A stretch of DNA of 64,000 nucleotides, from contig NZ_JBMGQR010000011.1 of the NCBI RefSeq assembly GCF_049059935.1, forward strand, positions 24,811-88,810, in the 5' to 3' direction. Source of the DNA: JAURVT01 sp049059935. Its GTDB lineage: Bacteria; Actinomycetota; Actinomycetes; Propionibacteriales; Nocardioidaceae. Both the position numbers and the translations under genes were made by a program. Below are positions 1 to 9,659 of this stretch, one piece after another (positions within the stretch are counted from its first letter, which is position 1; every line of letters begins with the position of its first letter). Under the pieces are notes generated by a model. The model had not been told where the DNA came from. It did not search any database and was given only the letters and a program-made list of their open reading frames with translations.

Positions 1-30
1 GCGGCCGATCCGGTGCCCGCCCCCGCCTGA
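1..30 (+). CDS. possible C-terminal end of an unidentified gene
   Basis: The first frame from base 1 reads nine sense codons (A A D P V P A P A) and a TGA at 28-30. A strong palindrome follows 10 bases later, which is what one would expect at the end of a plus-strand gene convergent with purD. Nine codons cannot identify a product, and the reading could be chance. Confidence 0.25.
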   Translation, partial: AADPVPAPA

Positions 31-40
31 TCCCCCGAGT

Positions 41-82
41 TGTCGGTGCCTCAGGGGGCCATGGCCCTGTGAGGCACCGACA
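41..82. terminator. palindrome, probable bidirectional terminator
   Basis: Perfect 13-base arms TGTCGGTGCCTCA (41-53) and TGAGGCACCGACA (70-82). The loop itself can pair further through CAGGG/CCCTG. It lies 5 bases beyond the purD stop. No T-run follows. The GGTGCCTCA half recurs, with one change, in the palindrome at 53372-53418. Confidence 0.6.
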
Positions 83-87
83 GCTCC

Positions 88-1335
<1,248 letters not shown>

Positions 1336-1342
1336 GCAGGTC

Positions 1343-2626
1343 CTAGAGGAGGTCGTGACGCACGATGGTCGCCGCGCGATCGGGGCCGACGCCGACGGCG
1401 GAGATGCGGGCGCCGGACATCGCCTCGACGGCCTCGACGTAGGCGCGGGCGTTGGCGGGGAGGTCCTCGAAGGTGCGGGCCTCGCTGATGTCCTCCCACC
1501 AGCCGGGGAGGTACTCGTAGATCGGCACCGCGTGGTGGAAGTCGCTCTGGTTGACCGGCATCTCGTCGTGGCGCACGCCGTCGACGTCGTACGCGACGCA
1601 GACGGGCACCTGCTCGAGGCCGGTGAGCACGTCGAGCTTGGTGAGCACGAGGTCGGTGACGCCGTTGACGCGCGAGGCGTACCGGGCGATCACCGCGTCG
1701 TACCAGCCGCAGCGGCGCGGGCGTCCGGTCGTGGTGCCGTACTCGGCGCCGACCTTGCGCAGGTGCTCGCCGGCGTCGTCGTTCAGCTCGGTGGGGAACG
1801 GGCCCTCGCCGACGCGCGTCGTGTAGGCCTTGACGATGCCGATGACGCGGTCGATGCGCATGGGCGGCACGCCCGAGCCGGTGCAGGCGCCGCCGGCGGT
1901 GGCCGACGACGACGTGACGAACGGGTAGGTGCCGTGGTCGACGTCGAGCAGCGTGGCCTGGCCGGCCTCCAGCAGCACGGTCTCGCCGCGGTCGAGCGCC
2001 TGGTTGAGCAGCAGCCCGGTGTCGGCCACCATCGGCGCGAGCCGCTCGGTGAACGAGGTGAGGTCGTCGACGATCTCGTCGACGTCGACCGCGCGCCGGT
2101 TGTAGATCTTGGTGAGCACCTGGTTCTTCTGCTCGAGGGCCCCCTCGACCTTCTGGCGCAGGATCTTGGTGTCGAACAGGTCCTGGACGCGGATGCCGAC
2201 GCGATTCATCTTGTCGGCGTAGGTCGGTCCGATGCCGCGGCCGGTGGTGCCGATGCGGCGCGAGCCGAGGAAGCGCTCGGTGACCTTGTCGAGGCTGCGG
2301 TTGTAGTCGGCGATGACGTGGGCGTTGGCGCTGATGCGCAGCCGACTGACGTCGACGCCGCGTGCCGAGAGCGCGTCGAGCTCCTCGAACAGCACCGACA
2401 GGTCGACGACGACGCCGTTGCCGATCACGGGCGTGCAGCCGGGCGTCAGGATGCCGCTGGGCAGCAGGTGCAGGGCGTACTTCTGGTCGCCGACGACCAC
2501 GGTGTGGCCGGCGTTGTTGCCGCCGTTGAACTTGACGACGTAGTCGACCCGGCTGCCGAGGACGTCGGTGGCCTTGCCCTTGCCCTCGTCACCCCACTGC
2601 GCGCCGACGATGACGACTGCGGGCAT
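1343..2626 (-). CDS. purA: adenylosuccinate synthetase
   Basis: PurA makes adenylosuccinate from IMP, aspartate and GTP, the first committed step to AMP. The 427-residue sequence has the GTP loop WGDEGKGK (residues 11-18) with catalytic Asp13, the NGGNNAGHT segment with the catalytic His, the IGTTGRGIGPTYADK motif, and the C-terminal RIS(A)VGVGPDR end. Length matches the family (about 430). It is the upstream gene of a purA-purD pair and is divergent from a lipid kinase. In M. tuberculosis purA also lies close to the DUF3151 gene and fba, as here. Confidence 0.97.
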   Translation of the reverse strand: MPAVVIVGAQWGDEGKGKATDVLGSRVDYVVKFNGGNNAGHTVVVGDQKYALHLLPSGILTPGCTPVIGNGVVVDLSVLFEELDALSARGVDVSRLRISANAHVIADYNRSLDKVTERFLGSRRIGTTGRGIGPTYADKMNRVGIRVQDLFDTKILRQKVEGALEQKNQVLTKIYNRRAVDVDEIVDDLTSFTERLAPMVADTGLLLNQALDRGETVLLEAGQATLLDVDHGTYPFVTSSSATAGGACTGSGVPPMRIDRVIGIVKAYTTRVGEGPFPTELNDDAGEHLRKVGAEYGTTTGRPRRCGWYDAVIARYASRVNGVTDLVLTKLDVLTGLEQVPVCVAYDVDGVRHDEMPVNQSDFHHAVPIYEYLPGWWEDISEARTFEDLPANARAYVEAVEAMSGARISAVGVGPDRAATIVRHDLL

Positions 2627-2653
2627 GGGTGGTCCCCCTCAGGACGGACGAGA

Positions 2654-2688
2654 AGCCCCGGACGGCGGTTGACGGGTGGGCCGGGGCT
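2654..2688. promoter_or_regulatory. hairpin in the purA leader
   Basis: Arms AGCCCCGG (2654-2661) and CCGGGGCT (2681-2688) are separated by 19 bases. It sits 28 bases upstream of the purA ATG, between divergent genes, so it could be a leader structure of purA or an operator. No purine-riboswitch features are visible. Confidence 0.35.
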
Positions 2689-2743
2689 CTGACGCAGGGA
2701 GTCTAACGGTGCACGGCCGCCGGGACGCCAACGGAGACGTGCG

Positions 2744-2749
2744 TAGGGT
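2744..2749 (+). promoter_or_regulatory. -10 element of a leaderless promoter (lipid kinase)
   Basis: TAGGGT ends 7 bases before GTG 2757. This TAnnnT-plus-6/7-bases spacing to a start codon is typical of actinobacterial leaderless transcripts and decides the start chosen for the next gene. Confidence 0.5.
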
Positions 2750-2756
2750 GACGTGG

Positions 2757-3662
2757 GTGGACGACATCCTCCTGATCAGCAACGCCAAGGCCGGCACAGC
2801 GGCGGACGACGCCGTCGAGGCCGCCGTCGGCGTGCTGCGCGGCGAGCACTCCATCCAGGTGGTCGCCACCGAGTCGCTGGAGGACCTCGGCGACGTGCTG
2901 GCCAAGCGCGCCGCCGACGGCGGGCCCGGCACCGTCGTCGTGGTCGGCGGCGACGGCAGCCTGCACGCCGTCGTCCAGGTGCTACACGACCGCGACGAGA
3001 CCCGCGACGTCGTCCTCGGCCTGGTGCCGCTCGGCACCGGCAACGACTTCGCGCGCACCGTCGGCGTCGTCCCCGACCCCGAGGCCGCGGCCCAGCAGCT
3101 GCTCGCCGCCGAGGAGCGCGACGTCGACCTGATCGTCGACGACGCGGGCGGCGTCGTCGTCAACGCCGTGCACCTCGGTCTCGGCGCCGAGGCTGGCGTC
3201 GCGGCCAAGCCCTGGAAGGCGCGGCTCGGCCCGCTCGGCTACGTGGTGGGCGCCTTCATCTCCGGCTTCACCAAGCCCGGCAAGGACGTCGCGGTGCGCG
3301 TCGACGGCGAGCCCGTCCGCGGCCGCGGCCGCACGCTGCAGGTGGCGCTCGGCAACGGACGCTACGTCGGTGGCGGTACCGCGCTCGTGCCCCACGCCGA
3401 CCCGTCGGACGGCAAGATCGACGTCGAGGTGTCGTTCGCCGACCCCCTGATGCGGCGCCTGTCCTACGCGATCTCGCTTCGCTTCGGCGTCCAGGACAAG
3501 CGCGACGACGTCTCCCACGCCCGCGGCGCCGAGGTGCACGTGCGCGGCGAGGAGTTCCGCTGCAACGCCGACGGCGAGATCGGCGACCCCGTCACCGAGC
3601 GCACCTGGCACGTCGAGCCCGCCGCCCTGCGGATGCTCCTGCCTCCCCCGCCGTCCCTGTGA
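2757..3662 (+). CDS. diacylglycerol kinase family lipid kinase
   Basis: This is a DAGK_cat-type lipid kinase that phosphorylates a lipid hydroxyl (diacylglycerol or a related lipid) at the membrane. Residues 64-67 are the GGDG nucleotide-binding motif. PLGTGNDFART near residues 91-101 is the second hallmark, and the C-terminal beta-sandwich contains GNGRYVGGG and the CNADGE segment. The reading frame is open from 2676, but GTG 2757 is preferred because a -10 element lies 7 bases upstream and the family normally begins just before the ISNAKAGTA strand. That gives 301 residues, a usual length. The exact lipid substrate cannot be read from the sequence. Confidence 0.88.
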   Translation: MDDILLISNAKAGTAADDAVEAAVGVLRGEHSIQVVATESLEDLGDVLAKRAADGGPGTVVVVGGDGSLHAVVQVLHDRDETRDVVLGLVPLGTGNDFARTVGVVPDPEAAAQQLLAAEERDVDLIVDDAGGVVVNAVHLGLGAEAGVAAKPWKARLGPLGYVVGAFISGFTKPGKDVAVRVDGEPVRGRGRTLQVALGNGRYVGGGTALVPHADPSDGKIDVEVSFADPLMRRLSYAISLRFGVQDKRDDVSHARGAEVHVRGEEFRCNADGEIGDPVTERTWHVEPAALRMLLPPPPSL

Positions 3663-3671
3663 CGGGGCGGT

Positions 3672-3749
3672 CGTTCACCAGGTTCTCCTGGTGAACGGTC
3701 GCGAACCACGGCGGACTCGCCATGGTTCGCGACCGTCCACCGTGGTTCG
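3672..3749. repeat. palindromic intergenic repeat, family A copy 1
   Basis: Two palindromes side by side. The first has arms CGTTCACCAGG (3672-3682) and CCTGGTGAACG (3687-3697). The second has arms ACGGTCGCGAACCA (3695-3708) and TGGTTCGCGACCGT (3723-3736), followed by a third CGTGGTTCG. It occupies the gap between the stop codons of the convergent lipid kinase and DUF3151 genes. Related copies are at 8505-8577 and 9660-9737. A role as bidirectional terminator or REP-like element is inferred. Confidence 0.8.
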
Positions 3750-3755
3750 TCTGCG

Positions 3756-4157
3756 TCAGAGCAGCTCGTCGTGCGCCTCGCGCGACGACTCGAGGAGGAA
3801 CTCGCGCGTGCGGTGGGCCTCCTCCTCGTCGCCGATGCGGGTGCTCGCGATCGACAGCGCGGCGAGCGCGCGGAGGAACCCGCGGTTGGGCTCGTGCGAC
3901 CACGGGACGGGCCCGAAGCCCTTCCAGCCGTTGCGACGCAGGGCGTCCAGTCCGCGGTGGTAGCCGGTGCGCGCGAACGCGTACGCCTCGATGTCCTGGT
4001 CGCCGGCGGCCAGCGCCTTCTCGGCGAGGACGGCCCAGGCGTGGCTGGACGACGGGTGCGACGCCGCGACGGTGCGCGGGTCGGCGTCGGACGACTCGGA
4101 CTCGGCGGGGTCGTCGGGCAGGCGGGTCTCGGGCGGCTCTCCCAGGAGGTTGGTCAT
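3756..4157 (-). CDS. DUF3151 family protein
   Basis: A 133-residue acidic, helix-rich protein of unknown function, matching the actinobacterial DUF3151 family (the M. tuberculosis relative lies between purA and fba). Visible family features are the SHPSSSHAWAVLAE and AYAFARTGYHRGLDALRRNGW segments (a TPR-like helical hairpin) and PNRGFLRALAAL. The ATG (4157-4155) overlaps the egtD stop as ATGA, so it is the last gene of the egt operon and probably translationally coupled. No catalytic residues or membrane segments are apparent. A link to ergothioneine is suggested only by position. Confidence 0.85.
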   Translation of the reverse strand: MTNLLGEPPETRLPDDPAESESSDADPRTVAASHPSSSHAWAVLAEKALAAGDQDIEAYAFARTGYHRGLDALRRNGWKGFGPVPWSHEPNRGFLRALAALSIASTRIGDEEEAHRTREFLLESSREAHDELL

Positions 4158-5128
4158 GCGTCCATCCTGCCGTGCGCACGGTCGGCGCCGCCGCCCGCGG
4201 GGGTGGCGAGCGACAGCGCGAAGTCGCCGGGCTCGTCGGTCCACCAGTGGACGAGGTCGAGGCCGGCCGCCGCGAGCTCGCGCTCCACGCCGTCGCGCCG
4301 GAACTTCGACGACACCTCGGTGCGGACGTCCTCGCCGGCCTCGAACGGCACCTCGAGGTCGGCGCCCGGCACCCGCACCGCCTGCGCGACGGACGACCGC
4401 AGCCGCATCTCGATGCGCTCCTCGTCGGCGTCCCAGAGCGCGACGTGCTCGAACGAGTCGGGGTCGACGTCGGCGTCCAGCTCGGCCGCGAGCACCCGCA
4501 GGACGTTGCGGTTGAACGCCGCGGTGACCCCGGCAGCGTCGTCGTACGCCGCGACGAGGCGGTCGGCGTCCTTGACCAGGTCGGTGCCGAGCAGCAGGTG
4601 GTCGCCGGGCTGCAGCGCCGCGGCGATGCGGCTCAGGAACGCCGCGCGCGGACCGGGCTCGTAGTTGCCGATCGTGGAGCCGAGGAACGCCACCAGCCGT
4701 GAGCCGCCGGCTGGCGTCGGGATGGACTCGTCGAAGTCGGCCACCTGCGGCTCGACGGCCAGCCCCGGGTACTCGGCGACGAGCGCCGTGCGCGCCTGCT
4801 CGAGCACGACGGGGTCGACGTCGAGCGGCACGAACGTCTCGAGGGTGCCGTGGGCTCGCAGCGCGTCGAGGAGCAGCCGGGTCTTGTCGGATGTGCCGCT
4901 GCCGAGCTCGACCAGCGTCGTGGCCTCGGTGAGCTTGGCGATCGACGGCGCCTGCTCGTCGAGGATGGCCCGCTCGGCGCGCGTCGGGTAGTACTCGGGC
5001 AGCCGGGTGATCTGGTCGAACAGGTCGCTGCCGCGGCCGTCGTAGAAGTACTTGGGCGGCAGCGTGTACGGACGCGACCCGAGCCCGGCGCGGACGTCGG
5101 CGATCATCTGGGTGCGGCGGTCGGTCAC
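4154..5128 (-). CDS. egtD: L-histidine N(alpha)-methyltransferase EgtD
   Basis: EgtD transfers three methyl groups from S-adenosylmethionine to histidine to make hercynine, the first step of ergothioneine synthesis. The 324-residue protein has the PKYFYDGRGSDLFDQIT segment, SAM-binding ELGSGTSDKTRLLL, the LGSTIGNYEPG loop, and the C-terminal VSSKFRRDGVERELAAAG stretch near the histidine-binding site. GTG start at 5128 overlaps the egtC stop by 4 bases (GTGA). Much longer open frame exists upstream but lies inside egtC. Gene order egtA-B-C-D confirms the call. Confidence 0.95.
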   Translation of the reverse strand: MTDRRTQMIADVRAGLGSRPYTLPPKYFYDGRGSDLFDQITRLPEYYPTRAERAILDEQAPSIAKLTEATTLVELGSGTSDKTRLLLDALRAHGTLETFVPLDVDPVVLEQARTALVAEYPGLAVEPQVADFDESIPTPAGGSRLVAFLGSTIGNYEPGPRAAFLSRIAAALQPGDHLLLGTDLVKDADRLVAAYDDAAGVTAAFNRNVLRVLAAELDADVDPDSFEHVALWDADEERIEMRLRSSVAQAVRVPGADLEVPFEAGEDVRTEVSSKFRRDGVERELAAAGLDLVHWWTDEPGDFALSLATPAGGGADRAHGRMDA

Positions 5129-5817
5129 GGGGTCTCCAGGGGGGTCGCGCACACGCCGTCGGCGGTGACGGTGAGCAGGTGCCGGTCGGGGACGGACGTC
5201 CAGCCGGGGGTGTCGTCGGGCTCGCTGGCGACGAGGACGCCGTCGGGCCGCTGCTGCCAGCTGAGCGTGTCGCCCCAGGTGGTGGCGAGCAGCCGGTCGC
5301 GCGACAGCAGCAGCAGGTTCATCCGCGCGTCGGGGTCGTCGGCCGCGATCGTCGCGAGCGTGCGGCCGACGTCGTCGACGCCGTCGCGCACCACCCGGGC
5401 GGCGAGCAGGGCGGCGTCGCACGCCGACTCGGCTTCGATGGACGGGCCGACGGCGTCGCGGTCGACCCGGCCGTTGTGCGACACCAGCCAGCCGTCGTGC
5501 AGGAAGGGCGCGGCGGCGGTGGCGTCGGCGGGCATGCCGACGCTGGCCGAGCGGACGGCGGCGACCACGCGTCCCGAGCTCAGGTGCGGGGCCATCGCGG
5601 CGAACGACACGTCGCCCCACAGCGGCTTGTCCGACCGCCACCGCGCGGGCTCACCGGGCTCGCCCGGGTGGAACCCGACGCCCCACCCGTCGGCGTTGAC
5701 GGTGCCGTGCGCCTGGTGGCGCGGCGCGTACGACTGCGCGAGCAGACCGTGCGACGGCTCGAGGACGAGCGACGCGACCGTGCGCGGCGCACCGAACCAC
5801 GCGAGGTGGCGGCACAC
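5125..5817 (-). CDS. egtC: gamma-glutamyl-hercynylcysteine sulfoxide hydrolase EgtC
   Basis: EgtC is a class II glutamine-amidotransferase-type hydrolase that removes glutamate from gamma-glutamyl-hercynylcysteine sulfoxide. The nucleophile Cys2 follows the initiator (MCRHLAWFG). NADGWGVG, VVAAVRSASVGMP and the HNGRV segment are conserved Ntn-hydrolase motifs. The 230-residue length is typical. Translation begins at GTG 5817, one base after the egtB stop codon (5819-5821), and its end overlaps egtD, so B, C and D are tightly coupled. Confidence 0.94.
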   Translation of the reverse strand: MCRHLAWFGAPRTVASLVLEPSHGLLAQSYAPRHQAHGTVNADGWGVGFHPGEPGEPARWRSDKPLWGDVSFAAMAPHLSSGRVVAAVRSASVGMPADATAAAPFLHDGWLVSHNGRVDRDAVGPSIEAESACDAALLAARVVRDGVDDVGRTLATIAADDPDARMNLLLLSRDRLLATTWGDTLSWQQRPDGVLVASEPDDTPGWTSVPDRHLLTVTADGVCATPLETP

Positions 5818-5818
5818 C

Positions 5819-7087
5819 TCAGAGGTCCCAGGCGAGCCGGAGGCCGGTGAAGATCTGACGACGGTACGGGTGGTCCCAGTTGCGGAACGACGGACGGACG
5901 GTGGCCGTCGCCGCGGCCCACGAGCCGCCGCGGAGGATCTTGTAGTCGCCGCCGAAGAACGGCGCGGTGTAGTCGGCGTAGAGCATCGGGGTGAAGCCGG
6001 GCCAGGGCGTGAGGTCCGAGCTCGTCCACTCCCAGACGTCGCCGATCATCTGCTCGACGCCGTACGCCGACGCGCCGCCGGGGTAGGCGCCGACCTCGGC
6101 GGGACGCAGCGCGCCACCGCCGAGGTTGGCGGTGCTCTCGGACGGACGCTCCTCGCCCCACGGCCAGCGGCGTCGTCGCCCGAGGGCGGGGTCCCAGACG
6201 CAGGCCTTCTCCCACTCCAGCTCGGTGGGCAGGCGCGCACCGGCCCAGGCGGCGTAGGCCTCGGCCTCGAAGTGGGTGACGTGCTGGACGGGCTCGTCGG
6301 CAGGCAGGTCCTCGACGATCCCGAAGCGGGTGCGGGTGCCGTCGGCGTGCCACGACATGGGCCGCTCCAGCCCGGCCTCGATGCGGTGCTGCCAGCCGCG
6401 CGTGGTCCACCAGCGCGGCTGGTCGTAGCCGCCGTCGGCGACGAAGCCGGCCCACTCGGCGTTGGTGACGGGCACGCGCCCGATGCGGAAGCCGGGCACG
6501 TCGACCACGTGGGCGGGCCGCTCGTTGTCGAGCGAGCCGGGCTCGGCGGCGGCGTCGACTCCGATGACGACCTCGCCGCCGGGCACCGTGACGGCGTCGT
6601 GCGGCACCCGGCGTCCGGCGGGAAGCGGCGCGCGGGGCGTGAGCAGCGCGGCCCCGGTGCGCAGGTGCAGCGTGGCGAGCATCGTCTCGTCGTGCTGCTC
6701 CTCGTGCTGGGCGACCATCGCGAACGGGAACACGTCGTCGGCGCGCTCGAGCAGGTCGAGCACGCGTCCACGCACCTCGCGTCCGTACCGGCGGGCCTCG
6801 ACCGGCGGCATCAGCGGCAGCGACGGGCGGTCGGCGCGCGCGTGCTGGAACGCGTCGTACAGCGACTCGACGTGCGGCGGGAGCAGGCCGGGGCGGTCGG
6901 CCACGCCCTCGCGCAGCAGCCACAGCTCCTCCTGCTGGGCGACGTGCGCGAGGTCCCACACGAGCGGGCTCATGATCGGGCTGTGCTGGGCGCGCAGCTC
7001 GGACTCGTCGAGGTCGGTGAGCCAGGACGTGCGGGCGCGGGCGGACTCGAGGTCGCGCGCCACCTGGTCGGCGTCGGGCAGGGTCAT
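5819..7087 (-). CDS. egtB: hercynine oxygenase EgtB
   Basis: EgtB is the non-heme iron enzyme that couples hercynine with gamma-glutamylcysteine and oxygen to make the sulfoxide intermediate. The N-terminal DinB-like half carries the iron-binding His in WDLAHVAQQEE and the His-x3-His-x-Glu motif in HEEQHDE. The C-terminal half is a formylglycine-generating-enzyme fold with RLPTELEWEKA, GDVWEWTSS and the end ILRGGSW...RPSFRNWDHPYRRQIFTGLR. 422 residues, normal length. ATG 7087 overlaps the egtA stop by 4 bases. Confidence 0.95.
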   Translation of the reverse strand: MTLPDADQVARDLESARARTSWLTDLDESELRAQHSPIMSPLVWDLAHVAQQEELWLLREGVADRPGLLPPHVESLYDAFQHARADRPSLPLMPPVEARRYGREVRGRVLDLLERADDVFPFAMVAQHEEQHDETMLATLHLRTGAALLTPRAPLPAGRRVPHDAVTVPGGEVVIGVDAAAEPGSLDNERPAHVVDVPGFRIGRVPVTNAEWAGFVADGGYDQPRWWTTRGWQHRIEAGLERPMSWHADGTRTRFGIVEDLPADEPVQHVTHFEAEAYAAWAGARLPTELEWEKACVWDPALGRRRRWPWGEERPSESTANLGGGALRPAEVGAYPGGASAYGVEQMIGDVWEWTSSDLTPWPGFTPMLYADYTAPFFGGDYKILRGGSWAAATATVRPSFRNWDHPYRRQIFTGLRLAWDL

Positions 7088-8367
7088 CGGGAGAGCTCCT
7101 CCAGGACGGGACCGGCGCCGCGGGTGCGCAGGTCGTCGGCGATCAGCGCGCCCACCGAGGTGCCGCGCGCGGCGAGGCGGCGCAGCTCGGTGAGGGCGGC
7201 GAGGTCGGGATCGGGCAGGTCGACGACGGCGAGGGCCGCGTCGAGGCAGGTGACGGCGGCCGCGGCGAGGTCGGGGTCGGCCAGGCCGCGGGTGGTGGCC
7301 TGCGTCCAGTGGGCGGCGACGGGCGCGATCGCGACGTCGACGACCGGGTGCACGCGCTCGTCGTCGAGCCACGCGACGACGGCCGCGACGACCGCGGGCC
7401 ACCAGGGCTCGGGCAGCGCGTCGAGGCAGCGCAGCTCGAGGAACCCGCGCAGCCGCAGCGGCGGGAACACCGTCGTCAGGTGGCGACGCAGGTCGGCGAC
7501 GGTGGGCGCCGGCCAGCCGCCGGGGCGATCCACCCACTGCGCGAAGCTGCGGGTGTCGTCGGCGCACCGCAGGGCGCCGGCATCGTCGGGCAGGTGCATG
7601 ACGGGCGCGGCGAGGGCGCGCTCGGTCCAGGTGGCGACGGGGTCGTCGGTGTCGGCGAGCGGGCCCGAGACCAGCGGCGGCATGCCCGACCACGCGCGCT
7701 GGCGGGCCGACGCGACGCCGGTGTCGACGCCCGCGAGGTGGGCCGAGGTGCCCGTCAGCGCGGTGAGCAGGGGGCCGAGCCGGGACGCGCGACGGACGCG
7801 GCTCGCCCACTCGTGCGGACGGCCGGCCTCGACGTTGACCTGGAGCGCGGCCGTCGAGCACATCATCGTGCGGCCGTCGGCGGCGCCGGTGGCCTGGGCG
7901 TCGAACCAGCCCTCCATGCACGCGTAGCGCGGCGCGGGGTTGAGCCGGCGCGACGGACGCACGGGGTCGGCGCCGAGGAACACCCAGGCCAGACCCTCCT
8001 CGCGCAGGCGCGCGCGCACGAGCGCGACCTCGGCGCGCGTGGCGGCGATGGCCGTCGCAGCGTCGCGGTGGACCCCCGACGACACCTCCACCTGGCCGCC
8101 GGGCTCGACGGTCGTCCGTCCGCCGTGGGGCAGGTCGGCGAGCTCGTCGACAAGGGCCGCGATCACGCCGAAGTCGGGATGGACGTCGGGACGTCCGAGC
8201 GGGTGGACGTGGCCCTCCACCTCGATCCCGACCGGCCCGGGGGCGCGGTCGACGAGCGCGGCGTCCGCCACGAGCGTGCGCGCGGACGCGGCGTCGAGGA
8301 CGCGGGCACCGTCGGCGGTGGAGAGCGTCGGCTGGCTGGCTGTGCTGGTGTGGTGCGTCGTCGTCAC
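7084..8367 (-). CDS. egtA: glutamate-cysteine ligase EgtA
   Basis: EgtA makes gamma-glutamylcysteine, the thiol donor for EgtB. The 427-residue protein matches the GCS2-like ligases: GIEVEGHVHPLG near residue 47, VEPGGQVEVSSGVH with the metal-binding Glu residues, RYACMEGWFDA, MMCSTAALQVNVEAG and the C-terminal RGFLELRCLDALPEPWW. The start is GTG 8367. It is the first gene of the egt operon. No egtE (the PLP-dependent C-S lyase that finishes ergothioneine) is adjacent, so that step must be encoded elsewhere. Confidence 0.93.
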   Translation of the reverse strand: MTTTHHTSTASQPTLSTADGARVLDAASARTLVADAALVDRAPGPVGIEVEGHVHPLGRPDVHPDFGVIAALVDELADLPHGGRTTVEPGGQVEVSSGVHRDAATAIAATRAEVALVRARLREEGLAWVFLGADPVRPSRRLNPAPRYACMEGWFDAQATGAADGRTMMCSTAALQVNVEAGRPHEWASRVRRASRLGPLLTALTGTSAHLAGVDTGVASARQRAWSGMPPLVSGPLADTDDPVATWTERALAAPVMHLPDDAGALRCADDTRSFAQWVDRPGGWPAPTVADLRRHLTTVFPPLRLRGFLELRCLDALPEPWWPAVVAAVVAWLDDERVHPVVDVAIAPVAAHWTQATTRGLADPDLAAAAVTCLDAALAVVDLPDPDLAALTELRRLAARGTSVGALIADDLRTRGAGPVLEELSR

Positions 8368-8382
8368 CGTGTCACCCCTCGC

Positions 8383-8411
8383 GGTCCGGACCGGATCTGC
8401 GAGCAGATCCG
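8383..8411. promoter_or_regulatory. two abutting palindromes upstream of egtA
   Basis: GGTCCGGACC (8383-8392) is a perfect palindrome. It is followed directly by CGGATCTGC (8392-8400) and GCAGATCCG (8403-8411), 9-base arms with a 2-base centre. Lying 16-44 bases upstream of the egtA GTG, this is a plausible operator for the ergothioneine operon. The regulator is unknown. Confidence 0.45.
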
Positions 8412-8504
8412 CGGGTCATCGGGGCCGGGTATCGCGCACTCGGCCTTCGATGTCCACTATGCGCCACCCCTCCGACAGATGCACGTCCCGGGCCGGGTCG
8501 AATA

Positions 8505-8577
8505 CCACGGTCTCCTGGTAAACGGTCGCGAACCATGGCACGTTCGCCGTGGTTCGCGACCGAGTGCCATGGTTCGT
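8505..8577. repeat. palindromic intergenic repeat, family A copy 2
   Basis: Arms CGGTCGCGAACCA (8523-8535) and TGGTTCGCGACCG (8550-8562), preceded by a degraded ACCACGGTCTCCTGGT half and followed by CCATGGTTCGT. It is directly downstream of the stop codon of the AbiEi-like gene. Same orientation as copy 1. Confidence 0.75.
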
Positions 8578-9557
8578 CAGGAGGCCAGACGGCGGGTGCC
8601 GTACAGCCGGGCCGACCGCTCCAGGTCGGCGGCAAGACCCTGGGCAGTCAGCCTCCGGCGGTCAGGCGCGAGGTCGGCCCAGACCAGCCGCGTCATCCCC
8701 CAACCGAGGCTTCGCATCGCGTCCTCTCGTGCTTTCTCGGCCACGACCACGTCCGAAGGCGTCTGACCCTCTCGGAGCAGCCGCCCGTACTTGATCCGGC
8801 CGTCGAACTCGGCCAGGTGTCGGTGGGCCTCCCACCCCAGGTCGGACCGGCCGACGAACAACCCGTCCGGCCGCTCGAGGACGAGCTGGCACCGCGGTGC
8901 CGGGAGCAGGAACTCGTAGCAGAGGTAGCGGCTCCGGGTCTCCCCAGCGCTCTCAGCCAGTGGATCGGCGAGCCGGAGAGTGATGCCGGCAGTGCGCGCA
9001 CCTCGATGGTGAGCTGCCATCTCGGCGACAACGTGAAGGCGTTCCTCCTCGGCCACGCCGAGGTGGAGCGCTGAGTCCACCATGACGAGCCCGGGCTCGA
9101 CACGGACCGCGCACATCGCCTGCCACAAGCTGGTCTCGGAATCGACCAGCAGGACACCGTTGACCACCTCGAGGCCGCCGGGATCGATCACACCGACGTG
9201 GTGCCTCACCCCGGCCTCACGCCGTCCGCTACCGGAGTCGAGCCTCTGCACGTCGACGATCGAGAGGTCGACACCCCACACCTCGACACCTCGCTCCACG
9301 AGGGCGGAGACTCCGCACAGAGCGACTCGGCCGCCGTGCCGTGCGAGCACGGCGCGTCCCCTCACGCGGAACCGCTGGACGGAGCTCAGCGACGCCCAGA
9401 CGGTGGGCAGCGCGTAGGCGCCCTGCCGGAACCGATGCAGCACGTCACGGTCGACGAGCTTGGTGATCCCGTAGCTGGTGAGACCCAGCCCCAGCAGATC
9501 ACCGGTGGTGATGAAGCCACCGCGGGTGGTCGAGATCGTCGCGAGTTCGTCGTCCAT
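8577..9557 (-). CDS. orphan AbiEi-like (type IV antitoxin) domain protein
   Basis: A 326-residue protein with an N-terminal winged-helix region (residues 1-50, STTRGGFITTGDLLGLGL) like AbiEi antitoxins, and a C-terminal part with FDGRIKYGRLLREG and VVVAEKAREDAMRSLGW, which resembles the DUF559/Vsr-like endonuclease fold often joined to this domain in actinobacteria. ATG 9557 is preferred over GTG/ATG codons further upstream because it begins just before the wHTH. No AbiEii toxin gene is adjacent. It stands alone between fba and egtA and is flanked on both sides by family A palindromes, which suggests a mobile or inserted gene. Cellular role unknown. Confidence 0.75.
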   Translation of the reverse strand: MDDELATISTTRGGFITTGDLLGLGLTSYGITKLVDRDVLHRFRQGAYALPTVWASLSSVQRFRVRGRAVLARHGGRVALCGVSALVERGVEVWGVDLSIVDVQRLDSGSGRREAGVRHHVGVIDPGGLEVVNGVLLVDSETSLWQAMCAVRVEPGLVMVDSALHLGVAEEERLHVVAEMAAHHRGARTAGITLRLADPLAESAGETRSRYLCYEFLLPAPRCQLVLERPDGLFVGRSDLGWEAHRHLAEFDGRIKYGRLLREGQTPSDVVVAEKAREDAMRSLGWGMTRLVWADLAPDRRRLTAQGLAADLERSARLYGTRRLAS

Positions 9558-9659
9558 GGGACGAGGTTCGGGCCGCGTCGTCGATGCGCGCCAGGGCGCT
9601 GATCCGATCAGTGGACGAACCACGTCGGAGACTCACCCTGTGGACACGAGGCGGGCTCG

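Noticed and set aside
8577..9557. AbiE toxin-antitoxin pair
   Set aside because: Only the antitoxin-like gene is present; neighbours are fba and egtA, with no nucleotidyltransferase toxin.
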